Below are positions 1-8,809 of a DNA stretch of 24,040 bases, piece by piece; within the stretch, counting starts at the first letter, position 1, and the number at the start of each line of letters is the position of its first letter. Source of the stretch: Flammula alnicola (Eukaryota > Basidiomycota > Agaricomycetes > Agaricales > Strophariaceae). The notes beneath the pieces were generated by a model, which saw nothing but the letters and a program-made list of their open reading frames with translations, made no database searches and was not told the origin of the DNA. The stretch covers positions 1 to 24,040 of the forward strand of contig JADNRV010000576.1 of NCBI GenBank assembly GCA_015499995.1. The letters are read 5' to 3'. The position numbers and the translations under genes are program-made.

Positions 1-2
1 AC

Positions 3-979
3 TATGGAGGGCAATTGCCCCAATGTATGCCACTCCGTGCTACCCGTGCTGCTGTGCCAGCTATCTCCGCGCGCATTGGCGTGCCCACCTCTCAAAGTGG
101 TCTACCACTGAAGAGTGACTTTGCCAAAAATCCAGGCCCAAACGCAGTACACGCAAATGTCTCGGGCCCAACGCTAAAGTTCTTACATGTCATTGGGTTT
201 ATGGTCTTTGCATTCTGCCCAGCCTTGCTGCTTCCTCTCGTAGTGTTCTGGTTGGCCGGATATCAGCTTGAAGACAACTTTCTGTCAGCGGTCTTCTATG
301 ACGACCAGAATACGTTCACGACCACGACGATGAAGAATTCACCGAATCATCTATCGTAAGCCTCGCTTCGCCTCATTTTTTGGGCCTTAAGCTGATCGGG
401 CATTCTTTAGAACAAAGTCCTAAAAGACGATGTTGCGTCCGACAGCGAAGACGAAGAGAGTTTCGTATATCCTGCTTCAGAAGTAACTCTGGTCCGTTCG
501 TTTTCTTGATGCAGGTTCTTTAAACTTCTAACATTTGTGCTAGAACGAGGTCGTCGAAGTTACCGATCCTGAAACTGACGATGAAGTTTTCGTATATGAG
601 AGAATGAAAGAGGACCTTCAAAGGTCGCCTCTACGACCGATTCAGGTATCAATGGTACGGCTATGCTTTGGTGGGTTAATTCGTGTTCAGCTTATGTCAT
701 CCTCCTCCAACCCGTCATTCGTCAACAGGCCCCTTTGAAGACAAGAGGCTTGAATCCGATGGCAAAACTTTTTATCCTGAACAACAGTCCCCAAAAAGCC
801 GAAGCGAGCTCAGCCTCCTCTTCGACGTGTCCCTTCCTTCTGTTCCTCCCTCTTCGAACCCCGAAACGAAAGACCTTTCCATCCAGTTCGATCCGCCCAT
901 GCCACGGACCACGCCATCCCGATTGTCCGACCCTATCGTCAACGTAGACGGAAAAACCGATTACCTGCTGGGAAGGTGA
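3..979 (+). CDS. Partial one-TM protein with acidic tail, unknown function
   Basis: The reading frame is open from the left window edge, so the true start probably lies outside. Visible exons are 3-355, 411-491, 544-670 and 729-979, with introns 356-410, 492-543 and 671-728, all GT-AG. The first exon encodes a hydrophobic stretch (about 180-262, LHVIGFMVFAFCPALL onward) that looks like a TM segment. Exons 2-3 encode a strongly acidic region (SDSEDEES, DPETDDE), and the last exon is rich in Ser/Pro and ends at TGA 977-979. The acidic reading upstream of 355 (DHDDEEFTESS) is in a different frame from the TM segment. The switch falls near 299-310, where one extra C at 305-306 would restore the frame, so this is either a decaying gene or a sequence error. 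No family was recognised. Splice phases of the last three exons agree with each other; the 5' half is uncertain. Confidence 0.4.
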
Positions 980-1651
980 CTCGATCGTTGCCGAGTTCGG
1001 ATCTCAGCTCTTCGGAGTGAGCGAATTATAGGGCCTACATCTCCACTCAATTCCTACCACTCAGTTCCTACTGTCTTTTCGAAAAGTCGAAGCAATATCT
1101 GGGTCATTGGGCTCGGGCCGCGTTTATCACGAGCATCCTATGCCTATGCCTATGCCCACTCTTCAATCTGGAAAGATGGCATCATGCTATTATTTTTGTT
1201 GTCCGTCCAGTTCACCTCGGACTCGCGCATGGCCAACTTGCAGAATATTTAATATCGCTCTATTTACAAGGGCATTTGGCATTTGGCTGTAGATTTACAT
1301 ACATTTCTTATTCTCCTCGTACACACTTATATTGTATAATTTGTATACTTACTTATTGTACCAATTGTATACACGACACCACCCTCCATTTCAAAGAAAA
1401 TGGGGGCGTTTCTCTGGCGGTTACTTTGTTACTTGACAACGAAGACTCATTCTTCTGGCTTGTCTCTTGGCGGGGCTCTATTTAACTTTGAAATGAACCC
1501 AATATTTATGGACTCGGTTGATAAAAACTTCGATTTGAGCTCTGGACATTTACTGGACATTTACTGGACATTTGTGTCGCTGAACTGCGAATCAGCCGTT
1601 ATGCACTTGTAGTACTACGGAACAACTTGTACTCTGCAGGAATGGTGGGCG
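980..1651. other. Intergenic stretch, AT-rich, with short 11-bp tandem repeat
   Basis: No coding exon can be supported here. The short open frames lack splice or codon support. At 1542-1573 an 11-base unit (CTGGACATTTA) occurs almost three times in a row. The rest is AT-rich 3' flanking sequence of the preceding gene. Confidence 0.4.
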
Positions 1652-1810
1652 ATGTGGCTGTGCAAATATGTATTTGCCTATACTTGGTTGTAAAGGTAGA
1701 CAAACATGCCCTAGCCAAATAATGGCCCGATTTGGGTAACAATGGCAACGGTCGAGAGTTGGGCGTCTGTATTGTGTTTGAACACTGAGCAGAACAAAAG
1801 GGAGGGCCAC
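1652..1810. repeat. Interspersed repeat, copy A (uninterrupted)
   Basis: About 159 bp that match, with scattered substitutions, the two halves at 3305-3363 and 5050-5158. Shared landmarks are GTGGCTGTGCAAAT, CCAAATAATGGCCCGATTTG and GCAGAACAAAAGGGAG. This copy preserves the joined sequence across the point where copy B is interrupted, so it serves as the empty site for the hAT-like insertion. The minus-strand open frame across it (2005-1592) looks incidental. The family could be an old MITE or a fragment of a larger element; only weak GTGGC/GCCAC ends are visible. Confidence 0.75.
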
Positions 1811-2222
1811 CTGAGGAGCGACCCCGGGGCCATTACTTACATACTTTGACAGACAAGGAGTTGACTCATCACTCACATATGAATTACATTCTTCAGCCTG
1901 CATCTTCTTGTAAATTAGCCAGAACGCGTGAATGTGTCCGGGGATATAACCCAAGCTAGAGAAGGATGTTATGATGATTAGAGAGCAGAAACAGAAACAA
2001 TTCAAGACGGTACGGATATGGTCAGCAGAATATTAATGAGTAAATCAGAGCTGCATCTTGTAACAATACCAGCTGCGGCTGGCGGGAAGAGAATGGCGAC
2101 CGCCGACCTATAGTGGTCAGGCAGTGAAGGTTCAGCCCATCCTGCTCAATAAACTGTCCTCGAAGACGACACTACTCACGAGAATAAGGATGACGTCGGA
2201 CGATCTGACCATCGCGAAGGTA

Positions 2223-2230
2223 GTTGGGGG
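2223..2230. repeat. Target-site duplication, left (GTTGGGGG)
   Basis: The 8-bp sequence GTTGGGGG directly precedes the left terminal inverted repeat and is repeated exactly after the right one at 2563-2570. An 8-bp duplication is the hallmark of hAT-superfamily insertion. Confidence 0.85.
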
Positions 2231-2562
2231 CAGTGTTGGACAGTCATGACTTATCCCGCAAAGTCACAGTCAAAAATCGAATGACTAGTCATGACTAGTC
2301 ATGACCGGTCAATTTTGATTGACTTTTGACTGATCAACACGCACTTCAAAGCAGCCGCACATGACCTATGGAGACACTACGTATCACGCATCAGCGCTAA
2401 ATCAGCACGCATCCCATCACGCACCACAGACGCATAGTCGTGTGGGAATTGATTGATGGCCATCAGCCTTTTGGGTCAAGTCATTGGTCAATTTGACCAA
2501 TGACTTGACTTTTGTTGACTATGACCGACTTTATTGACCAGTCAATGACTTGTCCAACACTG
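2231..2562. mobile_element. 332-bp non-autonomous hAT-like MITE
   Basis: The element begins CAGTGTTGGACA and ends with its exact reverse complement TGTCCAACACTG. The similarity continues imperfectly inward for about ten more bases. It is flanked by perfect 8-bp duplications. Both subterminal regions are packed with TGAC/GTCA motifs in both orientations (for example TGACTAGTCATGACTAGTCA at 2282-2301). Such motifs in hAT elements are usually transposase binding sites. There is no coding capacity, so it must have been moved in trans. It lies 132 bp upstream of the ATG at 2695, i.e. within the likely promoter of that small gene. The hAT assignment is inferred from terminus, duplication length and subterminal repeats. 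Confidence 0.85.
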
Positions 2563-2570
2563 GTTGGGGG
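2563..2570. repeat. Target-site duplication, right (GTTGGGGG)
   Basis: Exact second copy of the 8-bp target duplication that flanks the 332-bp element. Confidence 0.85.
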
Positions 2571-2606
2571 TGATGGTAAGGAGAAAGTTGCTATTACGTC
2601 ACCAAA

Positions 2607-2620
2607 ATATCACGTGATAT
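2607..2620. promoter_or_regulatory. 14-bp perfect palindrome with CACGTG E-box
   Basis: ATATCACGTGATAT is a perfect palindrome centred on CACGTG, the core bound by many fungal bHLH factors. It lies about 75 bp upstream of the ATG at 2695, between the MITE and the gene. Its regulatory role is inferred from sequence and position only. Confidence 0.3.
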
Positions 2621-2694
2621 ATCCAAGTTGAGTCGGATTCACAGTTTGAATCCTTTCTTCAAGACTTGCACTCTGCTTCCACTATCTGTATACG

Positions 2695-3148
2695 ATGCCT
2701 CTTTTTCTCAAGGGTTACAAGCTTGAACCGTCAAAGATAAGCCGAACCTTCAATGTTCAGCCACCCGAAGATCCACATGACTATGTCATCTCCATCATTG
2801 ACTGTATCCCGAGGGATGCCTACAAATACATTGGCAACGGCTATGAGAAGGATGACAATCTCAATGTCATGATCGTTATGGAGGATGGCCGCGATGAAAA
2901 ACAGTTGATGAATAATCCAGTGCCACCTTCAGATGACAAAACACTGGCTGATATTGCCCGTAAGATTTGCACGCCGGCCATTTGGCCATCCTTCGATGGT
3001 GCGTTCTGCTTGGCTCAATTCTAATTTTGTGGGAGGCTCTCCAACGAGCAGACGAACAGATCTTGACTCTCCTCCTGAGTTTTGGGATAGCTGGGGGAGT
3101 GGCGCTTCCGATCTGCTGGAATGGAATGGAGGACAGAAGGATACATGA
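2695..3148 (+). CDS. Small protein of unknown function, two exons
   Basis: Exon 1 (2695-2998) starts at the first ATG after a pyrimidine-rich leader and reads 101 codons of ordinary cytosolic composition, beginning MPLFLKGYKLEP. Without splicing the frame stops soon after, at 3024. A donor GTGCGT at 2999 allows two outcomes. Acceptor 3035 gives a 37-nt intron and an ending at 3148 rich in Ser, Asp and Trp. Acceptor 3051 gives a more normal 53-nt intron and an ending at 3236. The choice cannot be made from sequence alone; 3148 is reported. No signal peptide, TM or known domain was recognised. Confidence 0.45.
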
Positions 3149-3304
3149 AGGAAGGAAAGGAGCACGTTGCAGTAACTTTCTGTGGTATGAATTCATCGCA
3201 GTATTCAGTTTACAAGATGCTTATTCGTGTATCTAAGAATGAGCAACTCACACAACGAAGCCATTTTTGCTGGAAAATTTTCTGACAGAAAGACCAATAT
3301 CGGT

Positions 3305-3363
3305 CATGTGGCTGTGCAAATACGTATTTGCCTATGTCTGGCTGTAAAGGTAGACAAGCATGC
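3305..3363. repeat. Interspersed repeat copy B, left half, ending in TSD
   Basis: This matches the left third of copy A (1652-1710). It contains a perfect 16-bp palindrome GCAAATACGTATTTGC at 3316-3331, imperfect in copy A. Its last eight bases, AAGCATGC (3356-3363), are the target-site duplication of the element inserted here. The remainder of the repeat resumes after 5049. Confidence 0.85.
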
Positions 3364-3559
3364 TAGTGTTGCCGTGACTCAGCTCAACTCGGCTGGGCTC
3401 AGCTAACGTGCGGCTTATTGATTTTACGGCTAGCTAAGCCGTAATAAGCTGCTAAAATTAGACGGTTCGGCTCAGCTAGTCGACTTAAGTCGACTAGCCG
3501 TGCCTTAAGGTGATATATATGGAAATATATTAAAAATATATACAATACAGCGTCGTCGG

Positions 3560-4215
3560 TGGTACCCTCGCCACTTAGAAGACTTGCGGAGGACGTTCCA
3601 GGTTGTGATGTAGCAGCAATGTGAATATTCGTCAATGCCGCGACCGTATTGGCGACGACCTGCGAAGAAGATCAGCCTCTATACCAACTTTCGAGTCAAG
3701 TACATACCATAGGATTACTATCAGCGATCATGTCCTACAGCTACTCCAAGAAGCCGTTGTCAATGACCAGCTCCAGCTTGAGATCATACAGCTTAGCGAC
3801 GCACAGCGCCGCCATCTTGGGCACATAAGGATTCTCGTCTCGGAGACACTTTTGTAGGGGGGTCACTGAGGTAATCGATGATCTTTTCGGCACGCAGACA
3901 GCCCATCGTACGAATCGCCAAGGCCCTTACGAGCGGGTTCGGGTCATCTGTACCTTTGGCAAAGGTGTTTACCGCTAGGATGACGAGTTCGGGTTGGGTC
4001 TTGGCATGGTTCATTAAGTAGAGATATAGCTCCTTCTGTTCGAGATCGTCCGTCTGCATGTTCTTGAGCACGTCGAGGAAGAGTCCACTGACATCTTAAG
4101 GGATTCCGTTGAGTTACTAGGGCTGAAGATTGAAATATATGCGCACCTTTCCCGACTGTCATCGACGCGATTGTGCCCTTGATGGCATCCTTCCGCTTTA
4201 CTCGCTATTCAGGTC
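3560..4215 (-). pseudogene. Captured beta-adaptin (AP-1/AP-2 large subunit) fragment
   Basis: On the minus strand the pieces read as the N-terminal trunk of clathrin adaptor beta subunits. Landmarks are KRKDAIKGTIASMTVGK (about 4197-4147), then exon 4094-3708 with [48 protein letters not shown] and CVAKLYDL, then exon 3659-3560 with VVANTVAAL and HIAATSQPG. Introns of 52 nt (4146-4095) and 48 nt (3707-3660) are kept with GT-AG ends, so genomic DNA rather than cDNA was captured. Lesions include one missing codon after EQK, a frameshift after LSDP, and two stop codons after NGFLE. The N-terminal start and the C-terminal two thirds are absent. A full adaptin is 650 residues or more, so this piece cannot act as an adaptor. 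Confidence 0.85.
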
Positions 4216-4890
4216 GATAGCAGTGCTGGGTGCTGGGGATAGCCGGTCGAAATCCTCGTCGTCGCTGTTGAGGTTGCTGCTGTTTTCATCATCGCGACCG
4301 CTGCCGGTGACGAGACGGAGGCAACATAAGAGACCGACGAAGCGAAGGAGAATTTTCCGGCACTGAGAATGCCAACGGAGGGGGTGGCGGAAGTGGGGAC
4401 AGGGGTGGAGGTATTTCCTATCGAAGTGGTTAGGAGCGGTTTCTGTACAATATAAGGCGGACTGTTGCTTACCGTGGTTCTGCCGCATCTCATGCCTTAT
4501 CCCCCCTGCAGTGCGTTTGCTGCTGTGCTGTTCGCTGGTTTTCTGACGGTGTCTTGCACGGAGCCGCATCCTTGTTGCATTAGGCATCTACGTAGGTCTG
4601 ACCCTGCCTGCAGCGGGTGCGCTGTAGGTTTCTGGGTGCTGGAGGTTTTCGTGGGCGAGCCTCGGTGGCGTGGTCAAATCACCTCCGTGTTCCTTCTCAC
4701 GTTCATTGATGCATTATTCTTCGCAGTCGTAACAGGAGTCAACGGCTTTGACGATCATCGGAAAAGCGTTGGCCAGGCGGGGGTTATTTGGGTGGTAAGA
4801 GTTGGGTAAGAGTGAAGACAGGCGCAACGTTGGTTGAGAGAGTTCCCGGGCATCACGTGCAGAATTACCTGTTTTGGATTGGCAATTGCA
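4216..4890. other. Interior of hAT-like element of unknown origin
   Basis: Between the adaptin fragment and the right subterminal repeats lie about 675 bp without a recognised gene. A minus-strand frame (4587-4198) runs into the adaptin piece and encodes an acidic patch (NLNSDDEDFD). Another short minus-strand stretch near 4770-4730 also looks protein-like. These may be remains of a second captured gene or of the original element, but neither can be assigned. Confidence 0.3.
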
Positions 4891-5041
4891 AGCGGCTTGA
4901 GCGGCTTGAGTCGACTTATAAGTCGGCTTATAAGATAGCCGCTCGGATTTAGCCGCAAGCTGTCATTTATAACTCGACTCAGCTAGCCGTACGGCTGAGC
5001 CGATCCGGCTAGCGAAAATGAGCCGAGTCGCGGCAACACTA

Positions 5042-5049
5042 AAGCATGC
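5042..5049. repeat. Target-site duplication, right (AAGCATGC)
   Basis: Exact second copy of the 8-bp duplication generated by insertion of the 1678-bp element. The first copy is 3356-3363. Confidence 0.9.
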
Positions 5050-5158
5050 TCTAGCCAAATAATGGCCCGATTTGGGCAACAATGGCAACGGTCGAGAGTT
5101 GGGCTGCCGGGCATCTTTATTGTGTTGAACAGTGAGCAGAACAAAAGGGAGAGGCCAC
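5050..5158. repeat. Interspersed repeat copy B, right half
   Basis: This continues the repeat interrupted at 3363 and aligns with copy A from about 1711 to 1810 (CCAAATAATGGCCCGATTTG, then GAGCAGAACAAAAGGGAG). It ends about 130 bp upstream of the receptor-like gene that starts at 5291. Confidence 0.8.
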
Positions 5159-5290
5159 GGGGAACGGACAATGCATGCTGCGCACCGAGTCAGGCGAAGG
5201 GCCTTGTCCTTTCGCCATCGATCTTGGATGCTCCTTTCTGCACTTTGACTCTTACCACCATCTCTCTTCATTCGTTTAGACGACCTCGCG

Positions 5291-8200
5291 ATGTTCGGGA
5301 GCCTTGACGCTCTCAGCCTCCTGCTGTTCTTGCCCATATCAATTAGTGCGTGCTCGCCCAAATTCCATGCTTTCTCTCCGCTGATTAAATGCCTATTTAG
5401 TCGCTCAATCTACCCCAACAATTCTGTGTATTGCAGGCCAATGCCTCCAAGGCAATTTCAACACAACCAGTATGTTTTGCGCTTGGATGAATCCCGAAAT
5501 TGTATCTGATAGATTACCCTTACAGTCGGTGCCACAGTATTTACTCCTGGTACCACCACATCTATCCATGTTCTTCCTGGTGTTTATACCACCACCACAA
5601 ACCCACAACTTCTCCATGATTCCCTCACAGCCTCTTCTGTATCCATAACATCATCTCCTGGCTTCAACATCTCGTCACCTATATCTCTTCCTCTTAATCT
5701 TGCTCTGCAACCCGGTGTATCTTTCTACGCAAACACACTTTATTCTGGCCAAGCTTCCTTTACAGCTCTTCCTTCGGCGCCCATTGGAAACACTTCAACG
5801 CCACTGACCGCGAGCGCACTCGCCCTCTCTTCAAACATCTGGGTAGCCTTGAATGCCGGTTCCAATAACCGTATCATCGTCTGGGACGCCATTCCAGATG
5901 TCGGCCAGCTCCCGTCACGCGACTTAGGCTCCCTTTCGCTCTTGGACGTCCAATCCGCTGCTTGCACGCCTAGCTGCTCAGGTTCAGGAGTGTGCACTGC
6001 GTCAGGGACTTGTCAGTGTCCAGCCGGATTTACAGGGTCTTCTTGCGAAACATGTGCCTCTGGGTTCTTTGGTCCCAATTGTCAGCCTTGTCCAGCCAAC
6101 TGCACAACGTGCGACGAAGGAATTACAGGCTCGGGCAGGTGTTTAAAGCTTACAATTGCCAACGCTCCTGCTACATGTAAATGCAAAAGCGGAGTTTGTG
6201 GCGCCAACGGAACATGTGCTTGCAATCCCGGATTCACCACTGGTGATGACGGGACTCTTTGCTCAAAGTGCTTGCCAGGTTTCTTCTTGACCTCATCGGG
6301 TGACTGCCAAAGTACGTTTTGGTATTTGTTTTCCCCTTCTAACACTGACAATTTTTACGATTTAGTTTGTCAACTCGGCTGTACACAATGTGCAGATGGA
6401 ACAGGCGAGTGTGTCACTTGCAAATCAGGGTTCTCTCAGAATGGCAACGATCGTACGAAGTGCAATCCTCCTCAATCTAGTACGACCGGTGGCCAACTAT
6501 GCCCCGACGGTAGCTTCGCCAATGGTGCATCTTGCTCGCCATGCTCTTCTACATGCCAGACATGTACGGCAGGAACATCGAATGATTGTATCATTTGTGC
6601 GGCCGGTACCTTCACTAACAACGGAGGATGCGTATCTGCCAACTCCGTCGGTGTTTGCCAAGGAACGAACCTCATTGCCGACAATAATAAACGTGAATGC
6701 GACAGTACGTTTCACCCTTTAATGTTCATCTGCATAGCCTTACTTTCTCTGTTGACAGGTTGTGGCGCTACATGCACCCAGTGCGAAATTCCGGCCTTCA
6801 GCGTGGCTTCTACCGTGGACCAGAGGCAATGCACCGCATGCCTACCTGGCTTCTTCCTCAGCAATGGCACTTGCGTCGAGAATTGTCCTTCAGGAACCAC
6901 CATCTCGTCCCAAGACAACTTGACCTGCATCCGTGCGTCATCTTGAAGTTCCCAATTCGCTGAAAATTGCTCACGTACTATTTCTTCTAGCTTGTGACTC
7001 CTCCTGTACCACATGTGCAGGATCGTCTACGTTTTGTTTGACATGTGCCAATAACCAATTGGCCTCTGGAGGGAAATGTGTCTCGACCTGCCCCTCGAGC
7101 ACGTTTCCCTCCTCTGGATCTTGTTTAAATTGTCATCCCGACTGCGCCACCTGCTCAGGAGGCGCCTTCAACCAATGCACGAGCTGCCCTTCGAATCGAC
7201 CGGTTCTGACCAACGGACGGTGCCTGCCAACATGTAGCAAAACTCAATTCTTCGACGCTACATCATCTTCATGCCAAACATGCGATTCGAGTTGCTCTAG
7301 CTGCTCAGGAGCTGGCCCAAGTAACTGCTTGGCCTGTTCAAGTTCTTCCCAAGTCCTCCGGGGCGGAACGTGCGTGGCGGCGAATTGTCAGTCCAACTCG
7401 AGCGTGATCGCTGGCTTAGGCGTCTGCCTCTCCGATCTCGTCCCTCAGTTACCTGTGTCTGGGGGAAACACGACCCTGCCTCCGGCACCTGGAATCGACA
7501 CGTCGACGACAGTGGTCAAGACGCGCAGGTTGGAGTGGTGGCAGATTCTTCTGATGGCCCTCGGGTGCGCCTTCATCTTCCTCGTCGTTATATGGTGCTG
7601 CCGCCGGCGCCAGCGCAAGAAGCGCGCGAATAAGATGGACATTTACTCCCCTGACTATGGCCGTAGTTGGCGATGGAAGCTCATACATTGGGTACGGAAG
7701 CTTTTCGGACACAAGGAAAAGGCGCCCAAACACGTGCATGCGTCCTCGCCCATCTACTTCAACTCCATTCACGACGACGGACACGTCGCTAACCGTACTG
7801 TTACGGCGGGTGTGGGCTGGCGGTGGAAACTCGTCCGCTGGGGCGAGAGGCTCTTCGGACATACTCCTAGCCGTCCGGTGCCCAGCATCGTCCATCTCGG
7901 CCCTGTTCGCGAAGACGAAGACGTTAAGGTTCTCAAGCTCCGAGCACTAGAAGAAGCGCGAGCCCCCACCCCTGCTGCTGCCGACGTCGACATGGTCAGG
8001 CTGATCGGGTCCTACAACAGGACGCCATCGCCGGAACCCTCCCGCTACTACCACCAATCCCGTTACACCCGAGTTGCTGCGACGCATCAAGATTCTGACC
8101 AGCGTTCCATCAGCGATGCGAGCAGCCACATGTCAGCGCCGTCGATATACTCGCAGCTGACTGGTGCACCCCGACGCGTACCGGATCCACGACAGCCTGT

Positions 8201-8300
8201 CAAGAAGGATCTAACATCGCGGTTCTCTGCAAGTACGTTTGGCGTTGGCGAGCAATCGCACAGCAAATCATCGAAGCATCCTTTCCATAAACCATTTTAA
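5291..8300 (+). CDS. Receptor-like single-pass membrane protein, Cys-rich EGF/furin-like ectodomain
   Basis: Six exons, 5291-5345, 5437-5469, 5526-6311, 6366-6704, 6759-6932 and 6991-8300, join with every intron in phase 1 and give about 898 residues. A hydrophobic leader (SLLLFLPISIS) suggests secretion. Residues about 30-175 are Ser/Thr-rich without Cys. From C176 to about 600 there are dense Cys-x2-Cys modules like EGF-like and furin/growth-factor-receptor repeats (for example CQCPAGFTG, CSPCSSTCQTC, CDSSCSSCSG). A Pro/Thr-rich stalk precedes one TM (about 645-667, WWQILLMALGCAF onward), followed by a basic stop-transfer RRRQRKKR. The cytoplasmic tail of about 230 residues holds two copies of a WRWKL...LFGH motif (689 and 739) and many Ser/Pro sites. 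All six exons are intact. The family is known in agarics, but ligand and function are unknown. Confidence 0.85.
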
Positions 8301-8809
8301 TTCGTCATCTTTTCCTTGCCCGTTATTTTATTTATTTCGTTCATATGCTTTGCTCTTTTATTCCAACCATGATTTTCTACACGACAGCCACGCTTTTTTA
8401 CGATATCATGATTATGGACTGCTATTCTTATGCTTATTAAGTCGGACATTGACTCCCTATCCTAATCTTATTTCACAATTTGTATTATATGCAATACCGT
8501 CACATACAATAATCGTAACCTCATTATCTCTCACACCGTTGTAGCTCTACACCACTTTCTTGCATTGGATACAATGCTTTCTCGTGGATTACGCAATGAT
8601 GATGTGGAATAGACTCAGAAAGGGTATGAAGCCATTGGAACAGGCCAATCTGACTGGGCAAGGCGGCGCCGTGAGGGATATATACATCGCAGGCAAGGTG
8701 GGTTGCAGTCTACATCGAGTCGCGCTGGCACACATGGTCATTGGTCATGCACTGCCGTATCCTAGAGTAATCTAATTTAATTCTAAGCGAGCGCCGACCA
8801 GATCCACTA
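8301..8809. other. Intergenic region between convergent genes
   Basis: T-rich 3' flanking sequence of the receptor-like gene (8301-8540) followed by about 270 bp with no convincing exon. The gene on the opposite strand ends at 8810, so two transcripts converge here. Confidence 0.4.

Larger units (their letters stand above)
3364..5041. mobile_element. 1678-bp non-autonomous hAT-like element carrying captured gene sequence
   Basis: The left end reads TAGTGTTGCCGTGACTCAGC and the right end is its near-perfect inverted copy (TAGTGTTGCCGCGACTCGGC on the minus strand). It is bounded by exact 8-bp duplications AAGCATGC (3356-3363 and 5042-5049). Copy A of the surrounding repeat shows the uninterrupted target. 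Subterminal regions (about 3380-3510 and 4890-5030) are full of short AGCCG/CGGCT and GTCGACTTA-type motifs in both orientations. TIR sequence, duplication length and subterminal repeats all fit the hAT superfamily. There is no transposase frame. The interior contains a decayed beta-adaptin gene fragment on the minus strand, so this is a Pack-type or transduplicating element. It must depend on a hAT transposase elsewhere. Confidence 0.9.

Noticed and set aside
1592..2005. Minus-strand open frame of 137 codons
   Set aside because: It overlaps the interspersed repeat copy A. The matching part in copy B is not maintained as a frame, and no splice partners were found.
4465..4809. Plus-strand open frame of 114 codons within the hAT-like element
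   Set aside because: There is no resemblance to hAT transposases or any other family, and the recognisable coding remains in this element are on the minus strand.
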